This document shows, piece by piece, positions 8,123-17,120 of a stretch of DNA of 64,000 nucleotides; position 1 is the first letter of the stretch, and each line of letters opens with the position of its first letter. Position numbers and translations under genes: made by a program. Under the pieces are notes generated by a model. The model did not search any database. It saw nothing but the letters and a program-made list of their open reading frames with translations, and was not told the origin of the DNA. Source of the stretch: Fulvivirga ligni (GTDB lineage Bacteria > Bacteroidota > Bacteroidia > Cytophagales > Cyclobacteriaceae); assembly GCF_021389935.1 (NCBI RefSeq), contig NZ_CP089979.1, positions 6,459,895-6,523,894 on the forward strand, read 5' to 3'.

Positions 8123-10356
8123 AACAGAATACTTATCAAGCGCTTTTCCTCCATATTTCTCAGTGTTATTAATAGGTCATCTGCATGATTATAATCCTCA
8201 TAAACATCCGCCACAGAATCATACTTATGAAGCTTTTCAAGGATACTCTTCTCTACAGTATTAAGCAAAAGCGGGGCTCTATACCTCTTAAAATGAATAC
8301 ACATCTGCCCACCTTGACGACTGATAAAGTCAATAGCCCCACAGAGTTTTACTTTTGATGACATGAAGAAATCATGTCGTTCCTTTTTATCGAAAGCATA
8401 TTTTTTGTCACTAAAAATCACTTTGCTCACTTTATGCCTTATACAAGATGAAATTACTTCAAGGGTGGACACTGGCAGTTCATTACTATACTGTGTATCA
8501 GTGTAAATGGTGTTATAATCTTGCAAACTAGGCAACAGGGCACAAAGCACTTGATAAGTGAGATTTTTCAATTCATCATATGACTTAGCCTTATAAACAC
8601 TTTTATTATTGGAAGCAGATGCCAGCACACATAAACCGGAAGTACCAACAGCTATTTCAGCTCTTTCATCATTTGTGTCTATCCTCATGAAGCTAATTTC
8701 TGAATGCGACACTTCTTTCAAATTCATCTTAGACTCCGCTACGGCTTGTGATAAAGACTCTTTTAATCGCATTGAGATGTCCTCTACCTTTCCTGATTCC
8801 GAGCTGAGCCCTTTTCCCAATATAGCCTGTGCTACCCTCGGAGCCAGAGCCTCTGGCACCTCATTACTCAGCCAGTGCAAGCAAGTTCTCAGCCAATAGA
8901 GCAACGCCAATTGATGGTGCCCTTCCATAGATTCCAGCTGGGCAAAACATAAGTTAAAATAAAGAAGATCGCTTTCATTTTTCAGGCTATGGTTTATAAG
9001 AAAAGCCTTTAAATAATAATTTCTGGCCGACTTATAATCTTTGATCTTCTTGTACAGCCTGGCCTGATTGATGGCATTGATATAACCAATATGCCAATCC
9101 ATCTTATCCTGATTCAGAAGCCGTTTTTCAATCTCTTTTTCAAATTCGAAGGCGGCTTCTGTATCGCCAATTTTCAGTTTATTCAGCGCTGAAATATTGA
9201 GTAAGTAGAGGTAGATTCTCGGAAAATTTTCCTGCGAAATAAGCTTCCTTGCTTTTTCAAAATACGGCTCAGCTTCTTTAGCCCGGTTAGACATTACCAA
9301 TCCCCAGGCTTTACTCTGGCATAAAGAAGCCATAAAATCTGCGGGCAATCCTTCTTGTGGCACCTCCTCAGCAGCGGCATCAGCAAAATGCATAAGTGCT
9401 ATCCTAATGTTCTGAATCTGGGATACTACTGAGGCTCGAATAATTGGGTCTGCAATGCTTCTTCTTACTGACTCCAAAATACGTAATGCTATGGAATAAC
9501 CTCCTTCAGAAAAGCGCTTAGATGCCTGCCATTGAAAGAATTCTACATCATGAATGAGACTAGGCGCCGCTAACTCAAAGTATAGCAAGAGGTAATCATG
9601 GTTAGAATGCTGCTTCAGCACATGAATGTAATAAGAAATATTAAAGGGCCTTACCATCCTTGCCGTGGGTGATATGACTACATCTTTATTATTTAGGAGC
9701 AGGCTATTAGCTGGTATTAATGCCGAAAATGCAGCAACCAGTGATTCAGGAACTAAACCAGGAATGGGGAAGTAAGGGTCAGAATCAACAATTTCATCCT
9801 GAGAAGCCTCCGTTATGTTCCAATGCTCCGGAAAGTTAACATGAGGATAATTAAGTATAGCTAACTGACAAGAAGTACCCCGCAGTCCCTGATTCAATAA
9901 CTCTATAAAATAAAGATTCTCCTGCTCCCAATGGTAGCCCGCACCGGGGGGAATAATTACCACCCACTGCAGTTGATGCCTGACCAACTCCTGAATAATT
10001 TGCTTACAGCTGTTATAAGCAAAGAGGAAGTTCTGATCTCCAGAACTCTCATTATCAATAAGTTGATTAATAACATCAGTATATTCATCACCCTGATCTT
10101 TAAACCCTACCTGTGGCTGCACAGAGAGCGGAATGTCCAGATTAAGCTGTCGGCTGAGCTCACGCACTACCCAATGACCACGCCAGGTACCCAGAGACAG
10201 GTCAGAAAACACACAGCAAGATGCCAAATCTTCCACCTCCAGTTGCTGAGCGAGCATGCTCCAGGAGATAAAATTGAATACTTCAAAACGGTATGATTTA
10301 TCACTCCTTATAATCAGCGGAGCAGCTGTTTCTTTAATTTCTTTTACAAATTCCAT
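8119..10356 (-). CDS. TOMM-operon protein of unknown function, helical-repeat centre
   Basis: The 745-residue product is not recognised as a whole. Residues ~1-230 form an alpha/beta-looking region without a P-loop. Residues ~280-500 look like tetratricopeptide-type helical hairpins (WGLVMSNRAKEAEPYFEKARKLI; ARLYKKIKDYKSARNYYLKAFLI). The C-terminal ~200 residues look like another alpha/beta domain. No signal peptide or membrane helix is seen. Its start overlaps the dehydrogenase gene by 23 bp and its end overlaps the protease by 4 bp. This argues for a role in making, sensing or delivering the peptide, perhaps as a scaffold. Confidence 0.6.
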   Translation of the reverse strand: MEFVKEIKETAAPLIIRSDKSYRFEVFNFISWSMLAQQLEVEDLASCCVFSDLSLGTWRGHWVVRELSRQLNLDIPLSVQPQVGFKDQGDEYTDVINQLIDNESSGDQNFLFAYNSCKQIIQELVRHQLQWVVIIPPGAGYHWEQENLYFIELLNQGLRGTSCQLAILNYPHVNFPEHWNITEASQDEIVDSDPYFPIPGLVPESLVAAFSALIPANSLLLNNKDVVISPTARMVRPFNISYYIHVLKQHSNHDYLLLYFELAAPSLIHDVEFFQWQASKRFSEGGYSIALRILESVRRSIADPIIRASVVSQIQNIRIALMHFADAAAEEVPQEGLPADFMASLCQSKAWGLVMSNRAKEAEPYFEKARKLISQENFPRIYLYLLNISALNKLKIGDTEAAFEFEKEIEKRLLNQDKMDWHIGYINAINQARLYKKIKDYKSARNYYLKAFLINHSLKNESDLLYFNLCFAQLESMEGHHQLALLYWLRTCLHWLSNEVPEALAPRVAQAILGKGLSSESGKVEDISMRLKESLSQAVAESKMNLKEVSHSEISFMRIDTNDERAEIAVGTSGLCVLASASNNKSVYKAKSYDELKNLTYQVLCALLPSLQDYNTIYTDTQYSNELPVSTLEVISSCIRHKVSKVIFSDKKYAFDKKERHDFFMSSKVKLCGAIDFISRQGGQMCIHFKRYRAPLLLNTVEKSILEKLHKYDSVADVYEDYNHADDLLITLRNMEEKRLISILL

Positions 10357-11137
10357 TCATATAAATAGTTGCGTGATTTAAACCGTCAATCTCCATGAAT
10401 CGATCTACCAGTCTATCATGGAAGCCGCCAATATTGATTACACCCAGATCCAAAGCCGTAGCCGCCAGATTTATGTTCTGAGCCACATGGCCTGCCTCCA
10501 GCAAGGCAAAACGATAGCCTTTTTCTTTGTACTTGAAAACAGATCTATTGAAAACAGCCGTAATGAATATGAGCAATGAGGTGTCATAGGCCAGATGGGT
10601 CTGAAAGCTCACCAGTGCTTCAGCTATCTGCTCATCATGAATGCCAGGTTTAATCAGCTGCACGGCATTTTCAGTGGGCGCATAATGATAGACACCAGGT
10701 TCGAGCCCCTCCACGGTATCGTGCACATAAAAGTATAGCTCCAAAGGATACAGAGCTCCTCCGGAGGGCACTGTTCTAAAAGGCCTTTTTATATATTCAT
10801 TGTCTGCATTATCTCTGGTAACGCCATAACCACAATAGAGTATGGTTTTTAGCTGCTCTAAAGAGAGCTTTTCAGCAGAAATTTGCATCGGAGTCACCCT
10901 GTTTTGCACTGCTTCTAAAAAAGTGCGACGAACAGGGGCGAAAGTATCTGGTAACTTTATTGAAGGAAACTGCTTGTAAGGAAACACATCATACAGATTG
11001 CTCATTTCCTCCACTACCTGATTGTTAGTAAGTGCTCCGTCATAATGGCCCGTTTTAGAGCTCTCATGAAAAATTTCCCAACACGGGGTGGCAGACTCGG
11101 AGCTTAATTCTGCCTCTTTCCATAGTGAATTCAGCAT
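10334..11137 (-). CDS. SagB/ThcOx-type FMN-dependent azoline dehydrogenase
   Basis: The 267-residue protein belongs to the nitroreductase superfamily, SagB/ThcOx branch. Visible: RPFRTVPSGGALYPLELYFYVHDTV (FMN-binding Arg and the SGGALYP motif), VYHYAPTENAVQLI and a C-terminal LLEAGHVAQNINLAATALDLGVINIGGF. In TOMM pathways this FMN enzyme oxidises thiazolines/oxazolines to thiazoles/oxazoles. It lies 17 bp downstream of the YcaO gene. Length and motifs look complete, so aromatised azoles are expected in the product. Confidence 0.9.
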   Translation of the reverse strand: MLNSLWKEAELSSESATPCWEIFHESSKTGHYDGALTNNQVVEEMSNLYDVFPYKQFPSIKLPDTFAPVRRTFLEAVQNRVTPMQISAEKLSLEQLKTILYCGYGVTRDNADNEYIKRPFRTVPSGGALYPLELYFYVHDTVEGLEPGVYHYAPTENAVQLIKPGIHDEQIAEALVSFQTHLAYDTSLLIFITAVFNRSVFKYKEKGYRFALLEAGHVAQNINLAATALDLGVINIGGFHDRLVDRFMEIDGLNHATIYMNGICKRN

Positions 11138-11154
11138 GGTGATTAGTTTGTATT

Positions 11155-12495
11155 TTAAGGAAAAGGATGAGGAAAAGGATAGTCGCCTTCTTCTTTGGTG
11201 ATACCTTTAAACCCGAGTTTCTGAGGCACAGTCCATAATCTTTCTCCGCCTAAAGCACGCTTATGATATCCCATGAATAAAGGATGATACCCGGGAATTA
11301 CGGCCCTGACCACTTTCATACCAAGGCTTTGAATATCTGAAGTGGTAATGTCCGTAATAAGCACCTCATAACCAGAAGCATTGATTACAGAGACCACCTC
11401 TTTCATCTCTTCTAAAGGATTACTTTTTGAAAAATCTTTCAGCTCACCGAAATCAATATATTGATCGGAACTATAGAGAAATTCAGCATGCTTCCTTACT
11501 GCGGGGTTCATCCAGAAATTAACATGATGCACTTGCCCCAGCACGTTATCATACTCAGGGTGAGCCTGTAACCGCGGTAGTTCATACTTAATCTGATAAG
11601 CATATCGCTCAGTGTGTGCCAGCTCTTCCAGAGCCTTTCTTACGGCCTCTTCTGGTGATAGCGCTACTGATGCTGCCACTACCAGGGGCACAAAATCCGT
11701 TTTAGAGCCAACAGCCACGGCAAGAATACCAGGAATACCTGTTTCATTAGAAATATCCATCAGGTGAATCTCATACCCTACTTTCTCAAAGCGAGCGACT
11801 AAATCCTGATTACTCTTACTCAAAGACGACTTTGTTATTTTAGTTCTGGAAAGCTGTGCCTGCCAGGTAATCATAAAATCATCTCTTTCTATCACTTCAC
11901 AAATGCCACCAATCACTGCCTCCTCAAAAGAACAATGACAAGAAAGACCTGAAGATATGGGTTGAATGATAGGAGTTTCATCACCATTTTGATAGAAAAA
12001 GTAGGGAACAAATACCATTGATGCAGGAATCCACATCGGCTCTTGGCTATCCATGTTAAGGGCCTCTATCCACCTTACCGGCGAGTCTGTGGTGAACTCA
12101 TCAAAATCGAACTCAGGGTGAATATATTGCTCGGCACTGTACAGGGCAAAGTCTTTTGGATGCACACATTTGAATGGCGCCTCATTGTATGTGAACAAAG
12201 GAAATTGTTGCTTATCATAAATAGCTGCGCAATATCGTTCCACGCATTCTCCAACGGTTTTTGCCAGAGCGAGCTCCCGGCTGGTAGCGGCACCGCCACC
12301 GATGGCAAAATTGCGGTATTCGCCAAAAGCTTCAGTATTGGCCGCAGAGCCATTAAACCTAAAAAAACTTGGCGAATCAATCTCAAGAGGATGCTCACTA
12401 AGCCCGGTAATGATGCCCACTTTAGGATCGAGAAGGTAAGGCAAAGTATCAGTAAGCCGCCTGATAGGTGTTAATAGATCACTCATCATAGCCAA
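11155..12495 (-). CDS. YcaO-domain cyclodehydratase (TOMM D protein)
   Basis: The 446-residue YcaO protein uses ATP to cyclise Cys, Ser or Thr side chains onto the peptide backbone. ATP/Mg-binding segments are visible: SRELALAKTVGECVERYCA, EEAVIGGICEVIERDDFMI and EAVRKALEELAHTERYAYQ. It ends YPFPHPFP, a proline-rich tail (PxPxP) characteristic of azoline-forming YcaO enzymes. Its start overlaps the end of the upstream partner gene by 17 bp; the two probably form one enzyme complex. Confidence 0.95.
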   Translation of the reverse strand: MAMMSDLLTPIRRLTDTLPYLLDPKVGIITGLSEHPLEIDSPSFFRFNGSAANTEAFGEYRNFAIGGGAATSRELALAKTVGECVERYCAAIYDKQQFPLFTYNEAPFKCVHPKDFALYSAEQYIHPEFDFDEFTTDSPVRWIEALNMDSQEPMWIPASMVFVPYFFYQNGDETPIIQPISSGLSCHCSFEEAVIGGICEVIERDDFMITWQAQLSRTKITKSSLSKSNQDLVARFEKVGYEIHLMDISNETGIPGILAVAVGSKTDFVPLVVAASVALSPEEAVRKALEELAHTERYAYQIKYELPRLQAHPEYDNVLGQVHHVNFWMNPAVRKHAEFLYSSDQYIDFGELKDFSKSNPLEEMKEVVSVINASGYEVLITDITTSDIQSLGMKVVRAVIPGYHPLFMGYHKRALGGERLWTVPQKLGFKGITKEEGDYPFPHPFP

Positions 12496-13567
12496 CGGTT
12501 TGTTCTATCTCTTGCCAGGATTCTTCAGAGGTAAGCTGCTTATGAATGTTTACCAGAGGTTGGCTATCCAGAGCACTACAAACTGGGCAGCGCGGAGCCT
12601 TCATCAGCTTTCTTTTAGTCATGGTGCTACTCAGCAAATCTACCTCGCACATGGTGCTCAGATCCCACTGAATATTTGATTTGAACCTGACCAGATCAAA
12701 AGCTCCTACTTCTGCCAGTATGTTTACCATAGACTGATGATAAGCCACAACATGCTGACCTTGAGAGGCAAACTTTTCTGTGAGTCTCTTTTCCGCAAAA
12801 TTATGAGAGGCCGAATTTTGTCTCAGCTTTACACATTCCAGGCACGCGCCTTCATCTCGAATTACTAAAGGACCTGCATAGCCCACCATATTTTGTAATA
12901 GTAGTGGGTAGAATGGAATGGCATTTTTCACCGCATAGGCATTCCATGACTCTAAAAGATAGAAGCTGCCAAACTCAGAAGCAGCCACCATAAATCCTAT
13001 GTCGTTCGGTTCGCGGATAAATTCTTCTTCCGATACTTTTTCAATTCTGTCATCTTTCCAGAAGGCATCTATAATTTCATGCTGATCATCATAATACTTT
13101 ACATTTCTTAATGACGGATCATCCACCACTATGAAACTCTCTTTCCCTTCAGCAAAAAGCGATTGTATTAGCCTTTTATTCAGCTCATTAATACCAATAA
13201 ATGCCCAGACCTGCTCATTAAGCACCTTAGCAATATCTGCCTGATGCAGGTTAAAGTGCCAATAGAAAATATCTTGGGGAGACTCTTCATTATGCAGATG
13301 CTCCTGTCCATCAGACTCTGGTATTAAATACTTTTTAGTGATGAGGTGTTCGACAAAATCACGGATCAGGTTCTGCACTGCTCCGGTAAATAATTGTGTT
13401 AGTTCGGTGATGGTTTTAGGTCCTTGAAGTAGCGCCTTTTGAATAACCTTGATGATTATCAAGGCATTTTTATCAGATATTGCCATAGAAGAGAGGCCGC
13501 GTTTAAGCACTATTCTATCTTCCATTTCAATAACCTGAAAAGGCAACATTTTATATTTCTGTTCCAT
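12479..13567 (-). CDS. TOMM leader-peptide-binding, E1/ThiF-like partner protein
   Basis: The 362-residue protein fits the TOMM cyclodehydratase C component. The first ~85 residues look like an RRE winged helix that grips the leader (LPFQVIEMEDRIVLKRGLSSM, then LIRDFVEHLITKKYLIPES). The rest resembles the E1-like scaffold with a Zn tetrathiolate: CLECVKLR and CPVCSAL supply two CxxC pairs. In known systems it presents the precursor to YcaO. It follows the precursor gene by 139 bp. Confidence 0.85.
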   Translation of the reverse strand: MEQKYKMLPFQVIEMEDRIVLKRGLSSMAISDKNALIIIKVIQKALLQGPKTITELTQLFTGAVQNLIRDFVEHLITKKYLIPESDGQEHLHNEESPQDIFYWHFNLHQADIAKVLNEQVWAFIGINELNKRLIQSLFAEGKESFIVVDDPSLRNVKYYDDQHEIIDAFWKDDRIEKVSEEEFIREPNDIGFMVAASEFGSFYLLESWNAYAVKNAIPFYPLLLQNMVGYAGPLVIRDEGACLECVKLRQNSASHNFAEKRLTEKFASQGQHVVAYHQSMVNILAEVGAFDLVRFKSNIQWDLSTMCEVDLLSSTMTKRKLMKAPRCPVCSALDSQPLVNIHKQLTSEESWQEIEQTVGYDE

Positions 13568-13706
13568 TGTAGATTTAGGTAAGAAAGCAATGGGGAATAT
13601 TAAATCAGCAGCTCAGCGCGTTAACCTATCGATGATCAGGCGCCACTGCCACTAATTCTCTCACAGCACTTTTAATACTCCCTCATTACTAAGTTGATAG
13701 AATTAC

Positions 13707-14027
13707 TTAAGCAGCCTTTATCACCGCAGCAGCCGTACAGCAGCAAGCAGGTGTACAGGTACAGCAGCAGCTCGCCCCTACCACAGGAGACTTAGATGTG
13801 CCATATAAGCTGTGACTAGCGAAGGCTTCTTCTATAGACTGTAAATCTCTTACACCTAACTTCTCAGTGCGAGGCGTAATATTTCTCCAGGCTAAAGCCA
13901 CTAAATCACCTTCAACAAGCTGTTTGGCTGCATCGGTTAAAATGTGTGCATCACCACCTTCAAGAAGGTCAGTAATAGGAACATTGAAATCCTGATAGTT
14001 TTTTAAATCGGAATTACTCATGGGCAT
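13707..14027 (-). CDS. TOMM/streptolysin-S-like precursor peptide
   Basis: The 106-residue product has a leader of about 85 residues (residues ~9-75 acidic and helical, with LTDAAKQLVEGDLVALAWRN) and a short C-terminal core from about S86 containing CCCTCTPACCC. The core has seven Cys (87-89, 91, 95-97), Thr 90, 92 and 98 and Ser 86, all possible azoline sites, followed by an Ala-rich tail. The near-mirror layout around T-P-A recalls SagA-type cores. It is the first gene of the operon, matching a RiPP precursor made in excess. There is no clear GG site; cleavage near VVGA is only a guess. Confidence 0.9.
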   Translation of the reverse strand: MPMSNSDLKNYQDFNVPITDLLEGGDAHILTDAAKQLVEGDLVALAWRNITPRTEKLGVRDLQSIEEAFASHSLYGTSKSPVVGASCCCTCTPACCCTAAAVIKAA

Positions 14028-14459
14028 TAAATTTTAGTTTATTAAAAATTTATTTAAATACTAAAACAGCAGGTATGGAAGTGAGAGCTTAGCTTTGAGC
14101 TAAAGGGAGAAGCGCTCTATATCCGATTTTTGAACACAGCACTAACATAGAGCACAACTATAGTTAATCTAATATTTTTTTATAACATTCCATAAATATT
14201 AACCACATAAAATCACTATTAGATTATTAATATAACTATATACACCTGCTTTATAGACACTTACAATTCAGAGTTTTTTCTATTTATTAATGCATTAATA
14301 ATTCCTTGCACGGTAAATAACCTAAGTATTAATACCATAATGCGTACATTTTAATTTCAAAAAATCAATTACTTCTCACCTCTATTAGGGTATATATACC
14401 GGTGGTATTCAATTAATTATCTAAGTAATTAGGGTTTACTTTATAGAAAGGTGCTTTAC
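14028..14459. other. AT-rich intergenic region between divergent RiPP operon and PAS sensor
   Basis: This 432-bp gene-free stretch must hold the leftward promoter of the RiPP operon and the rightward promoter of the PAS gene. It is very AT-rich. I found no Bacteroidetes TAnnTTTG/TTTG promoter pair good enough to call, and no riboswitch-like structure. Confidence 0.4.
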
Positions 14460-15785
14460 ATGCGGAACTGGCTAGTAAGAAGTTGGAATCGGGTTTTAAA
14501 TATTGGTATGGATCCTCGGCTGAATAAGACTCAGCTGATCCGGTTACATACTATTAATGCCTTCCTTTTTATTGCCATGACCTTAACGATACTGTTCATA
14601 GCAGTTTTTAGTGCCATGGGATCTTACAGCACACTTGAAGGCCTTTCCTTGCTCCCCATTGCGCTATTCATTCTCTACTTAAACTCCAGAAAAAAGTATA
14701 CTGCAGCCCGTTTATTACTGATATATGGTCTCATTACTGCCAGTCTGATCCTCGCTATTTCTGATAGACGAACAGGAACGGAGTTTTTGATTATAGCTAT
14801 TGGTTGTTGCTCCACCCTAATTTTCGAAAAGCCCATATCCATTGTACTTGCTTTTCTGACGGCACTAGCGAGCTATTCTTTCTACCAGTGGTATGATAAT
14901 ACTTTTCCCTTTGAGCCGGACCCCACTCTACCCTATGTGCTCATAGAAAGTACTTTATTATTTCTTTCAGCTCTAATGATACTTTGTGCATCCCTGGTGT
15001 TTCGCTCGCTACTGCACAATTATGCTAAAAGCCTGGAGCAGGCCAATAATGAAATTCAGGACATCAACATCCAACTGAAAGATAGTAACGAAGAACTCAC
15101 CGCTACCACCGAAAAGCTTAATGTTTCTATTCAGCAGAAGAAATCTGAGTTGAAGGCATATCTGGACATCATCGATATTAATCTATTTGCTGTCACTACT
15201 GATAAAGAAAGTCGAATACTGTCCATCAACAAACCCGCCCTTGCGCTCACCGGCTACACTAAAGAGGAACTACTCCACAAAAGCTTCAACATTTTTAATT
15301 CCGGGTATCATGACGAGGCCTTTTTTAAAGAAATGAACGAGACCATCCATGCTGGTGAAAGCTGGCGTGGCGAAATTAGGGACAAGGCTAAAGACGGCTC
15401 TCACTTCTGGCTAGATATGGTGATTATGCCTGTGAAAGAAAACGGCACCGATATATCTTACTTTTTATGCCTTGCCCTGCCCATTACCGACCGGAAGATC
15501 GTGGAACTGGAGAGAACCAAAAACCTGGAAACCCTCAATACCATTGCAAACAATGCCTCTCATCAGGTGAGGCGTCCTATTGCGAGCCTGCTTGGACTTC
15601 TCAACCTACACCGAGACATGAAGATAAAGCCCGAAGAACTGCCGTGGATAGCTTCCAAACTGCACGATCACATTCTGGAGCTAGACAAAGCCGCCAGCCA
15701 CCTCACCTACACCATCCACACCCATACTCTGGGGATAGAGGAACTCATAAAAAAGGGGAACAACGGCGAAGCCAAAAAAGAGTAG
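14460..15785 (+). CDS. Membrane PAS sensor with HisKA-like helix but no ATPase domain
   Basis: I chose ATG at 14460 because AGAAAGG lies 8 bp upstream; a GTG at 14451 is also in frame. Residues ~30-185 hold five or six hydrophobic helices. A coiled coil follows (~186-230), then a PAS domain (~232-345, with YTKEELLHKSFNIFNSGYH and WRGEIRDKAKDGSHFWLD). The end has NNASHQVRRPIASLLGLLNL, an H-box-like dimerisation helix. The N/G1/G2 boxes of a histidine kinase are absent, and the stop lies where they would start. It may dimerise with or inhibit another kinase. Confidence 0.75.
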   Translation: MRNWLVRSWNRVLNIGMDPRLNKTQLIRLHTINAFLFIAMTLTILFIAVFSAMGSYSTLEGLSLLPIALFILYLNSRKKYTAARLLLIYGLITASLILAISDRRTGTEFLIIAIGCCSTLIFEKPISIVLAFLTALASYSFYQWYDNTFPFEPDPTLPYVLIESTLLFLSALMILCASLVFRSLLHNYAKSLEQANNEIQDINIQLKDSNEELTATTEKLNVSIQQKKSELKAYLDIIDINLFAVTTDKESRILSINKPALALTGYTKEELLHKSFNIFNSGYHDEAFFKEMNETIHAGESWRGEIRDKAKDGSHFWLDMVIMPVKENGTDISYFLCLALPITDRKIVELERTKNLETLNTIANNASHQVRRPIASLLGLLNLHRDMKIKPEELPWIASKLHDHILELDKAASHLTYTIHTHTLGIEELIKKGNNGEAKKE

Positions 15786-15791
15786 ATTTAA

Positions 15792-16430
15792 CTACTTTTT
15801 ATAGCCGTTTCCATCCATCACCTCCAGTAACTCGGACTTACTTTTACGCAAAGCACCTAATGTCTGCTCTTCAAAGAAAACCATATCATTTCGCATGGTA
15901 TTCATCATACCCATGGCATCAAGCACGGTGGTCCTGGAATTGAGCCCCAGGATATTGGTAGAATAAGTTTTAGTAAATTCTTCATAGACCTCCATCATAG
16001 AATAGGCATTGGTTATGCTTCTTAAAGTGCTGATATTCACCTCTTGAAACACACCACTCACCTTCGCACTTTCATAACTCACCTGATCAGGCTTAGCCAC
16101 ACCGATACCCGTCCACTCAGGCAACTCATAAAACTTCGTTCGCTTGTAGGCATAGTATTTTCCTTCCAAGGCATCATCATCCAGCCCCCGGAAGGTGCTA
16201 TCAATTTGAACTGAAATTTTCCTATGATAATTTATAGCCTCCTCAAACTTCTCGATGTTAATATCCAGCTCACTTACTATCTGCATCAAAGCCTTGTGAG
16301 TATTTTCATCAGTTCTCTTCTGTTGATAATGCTGTGACAGCACAAGACCCAGAACCACACCAAAAGCCACGATCATGACCTCTATAAGGTATTTAATTAC
16401 ATCTGTGAGTTTAATTTTCACTGAAGCCAT
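15792..16430 (-). CDS. Single-pass membrane protein of unknown function
   Basis: I place the start at ATG 16430 (MASVKIKLTDVIKYLIEV); an in-frame ATG 13 codons upstream is less likely. One N-terminal transmembrane helix (VMIVAFGVVLGLVLSQHY) is followed by about 180 mostly helical residues, resembling DUF6090-type Bacteroidetes proteins. The function is unknown. It is convergent with the PAS sensor gene, with only 6 bp between the stops, and 65 bp downstream of another membrane-protein gene on the same strand. Confidence 0.6.
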   Translation of the reverse strand: MASVKIKLTDVIKYLIEVMIVAFGVVLGLVLSQHYQQKRTDENTHKALMQIVSELDINIEKFEEAINYHRKISVQIDSTFRGLDDDALEGKYYAYKRTKFYELPEWTGIGVAKPDQVSYESAKVSGVFQEVNISTLRSITNAYSMMEVYEEFTKTYSTNILGLNSRTTVLDAMGMMNTMRNDMVFFEEQTLGALRKSKSELLEVMDGNGYKK

Positions 16431-16495
16431 ACGCTCTTTTTGGCAATGAATATAGACGTTTACGTTCAAAGAAAGAGCAGCTATGTCAAGAAATA

Positions 16496-17041
16496 TTAAT
16501 TTTCAAAGGTTTTTTGGATTTGTGTGTAATTGTGCCAGCCAGTGATGAATAAAAGGACCGGGATCAGATTAAAAACAGCTAACAGTATTATTAACCAAGA
16601 AGGTAAAGTGCCCCAGGAGTATACCACTGAAGCAAAACTAAAAATGAATACTGCCAGGCCATAGACAAAATACATCGGCCTGGCCTCTCCTTTAAACCTA
16701 TCTTTAGAGAAGAATGATGGTGGCTCATCTACAAAATCTCGTACAGATGAAACTACTAGATAAAATCTCTTGGTATATCCTATTTCCATCCAAAACATGA
16801 AGTTTAAGATGAGGTTAGTGAAAAATAAAATTACCGATACAATATTTAAACTAACATCACCACCCAGTTCAATCATCGATGCAGGCTCAGGCTTAATTTT
16901 AAACACAAAAGCAGCTACCAATAATATCAACGTAACAATAGAGATCCTCGCCCTAAACACCAGCTTAGAATAATGCTCAAACAACCGATAATGGTTATCA
17001 TAGGAGACTGCCTTTAAATCCGTTTTATTCCGCCCGAACAT
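16496..17041 (-). CDS. Four-helix membrane protein, unknown
   Basis: The 181-residue product has hydrophobic segments near residues 32-46, 66-86, 126-142 and 146-166, with a short soluble loop between helices 2 and 3. No enzyme motif is visible. It may be cotranscribed with the single-pass membrane protein downstream. No family is recognised. Confidence 0.55.
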   Translation of the reverse strand: MFGRNKTDLKAVSYDNHYRLFEHYSKLVFRARISIVTLILLVAAFVFKIKPEPASMIELGGDVSLNIVSVILFFTNLILNFMFWMEIGYTKRFYLVVSSVRDFVDEPPSFFSKDRFKGEARPMYFVYGLAVFIFSFASVVYSWGTLPSWLIILLAVFNLIPVLLFITGWHNYTQIQKTFEN

Positions 17042-17120
17042 TTCTTAATCTTTAAAATGATCAGGAAAAATATAAGTCTGAGGTTTGAAGGTCAATACCT
17101 AAGATTGGGTATTTGTAATT

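Noticed and set aside
12043..12474. 143-aa plus-strand ORF inside the YcaO gene
   Set aside because: The minus-strand YcaO frame has all catalytic motifs; the plus frame has no recognisable features.
15467..15943. 158-aa plus-strand ORF overlapping the PAS gene's end
   Set aside because: It has a Pro/His-rich low-complexity translation in a shifted frame of the PAS sensor, with no start signal or known motif.
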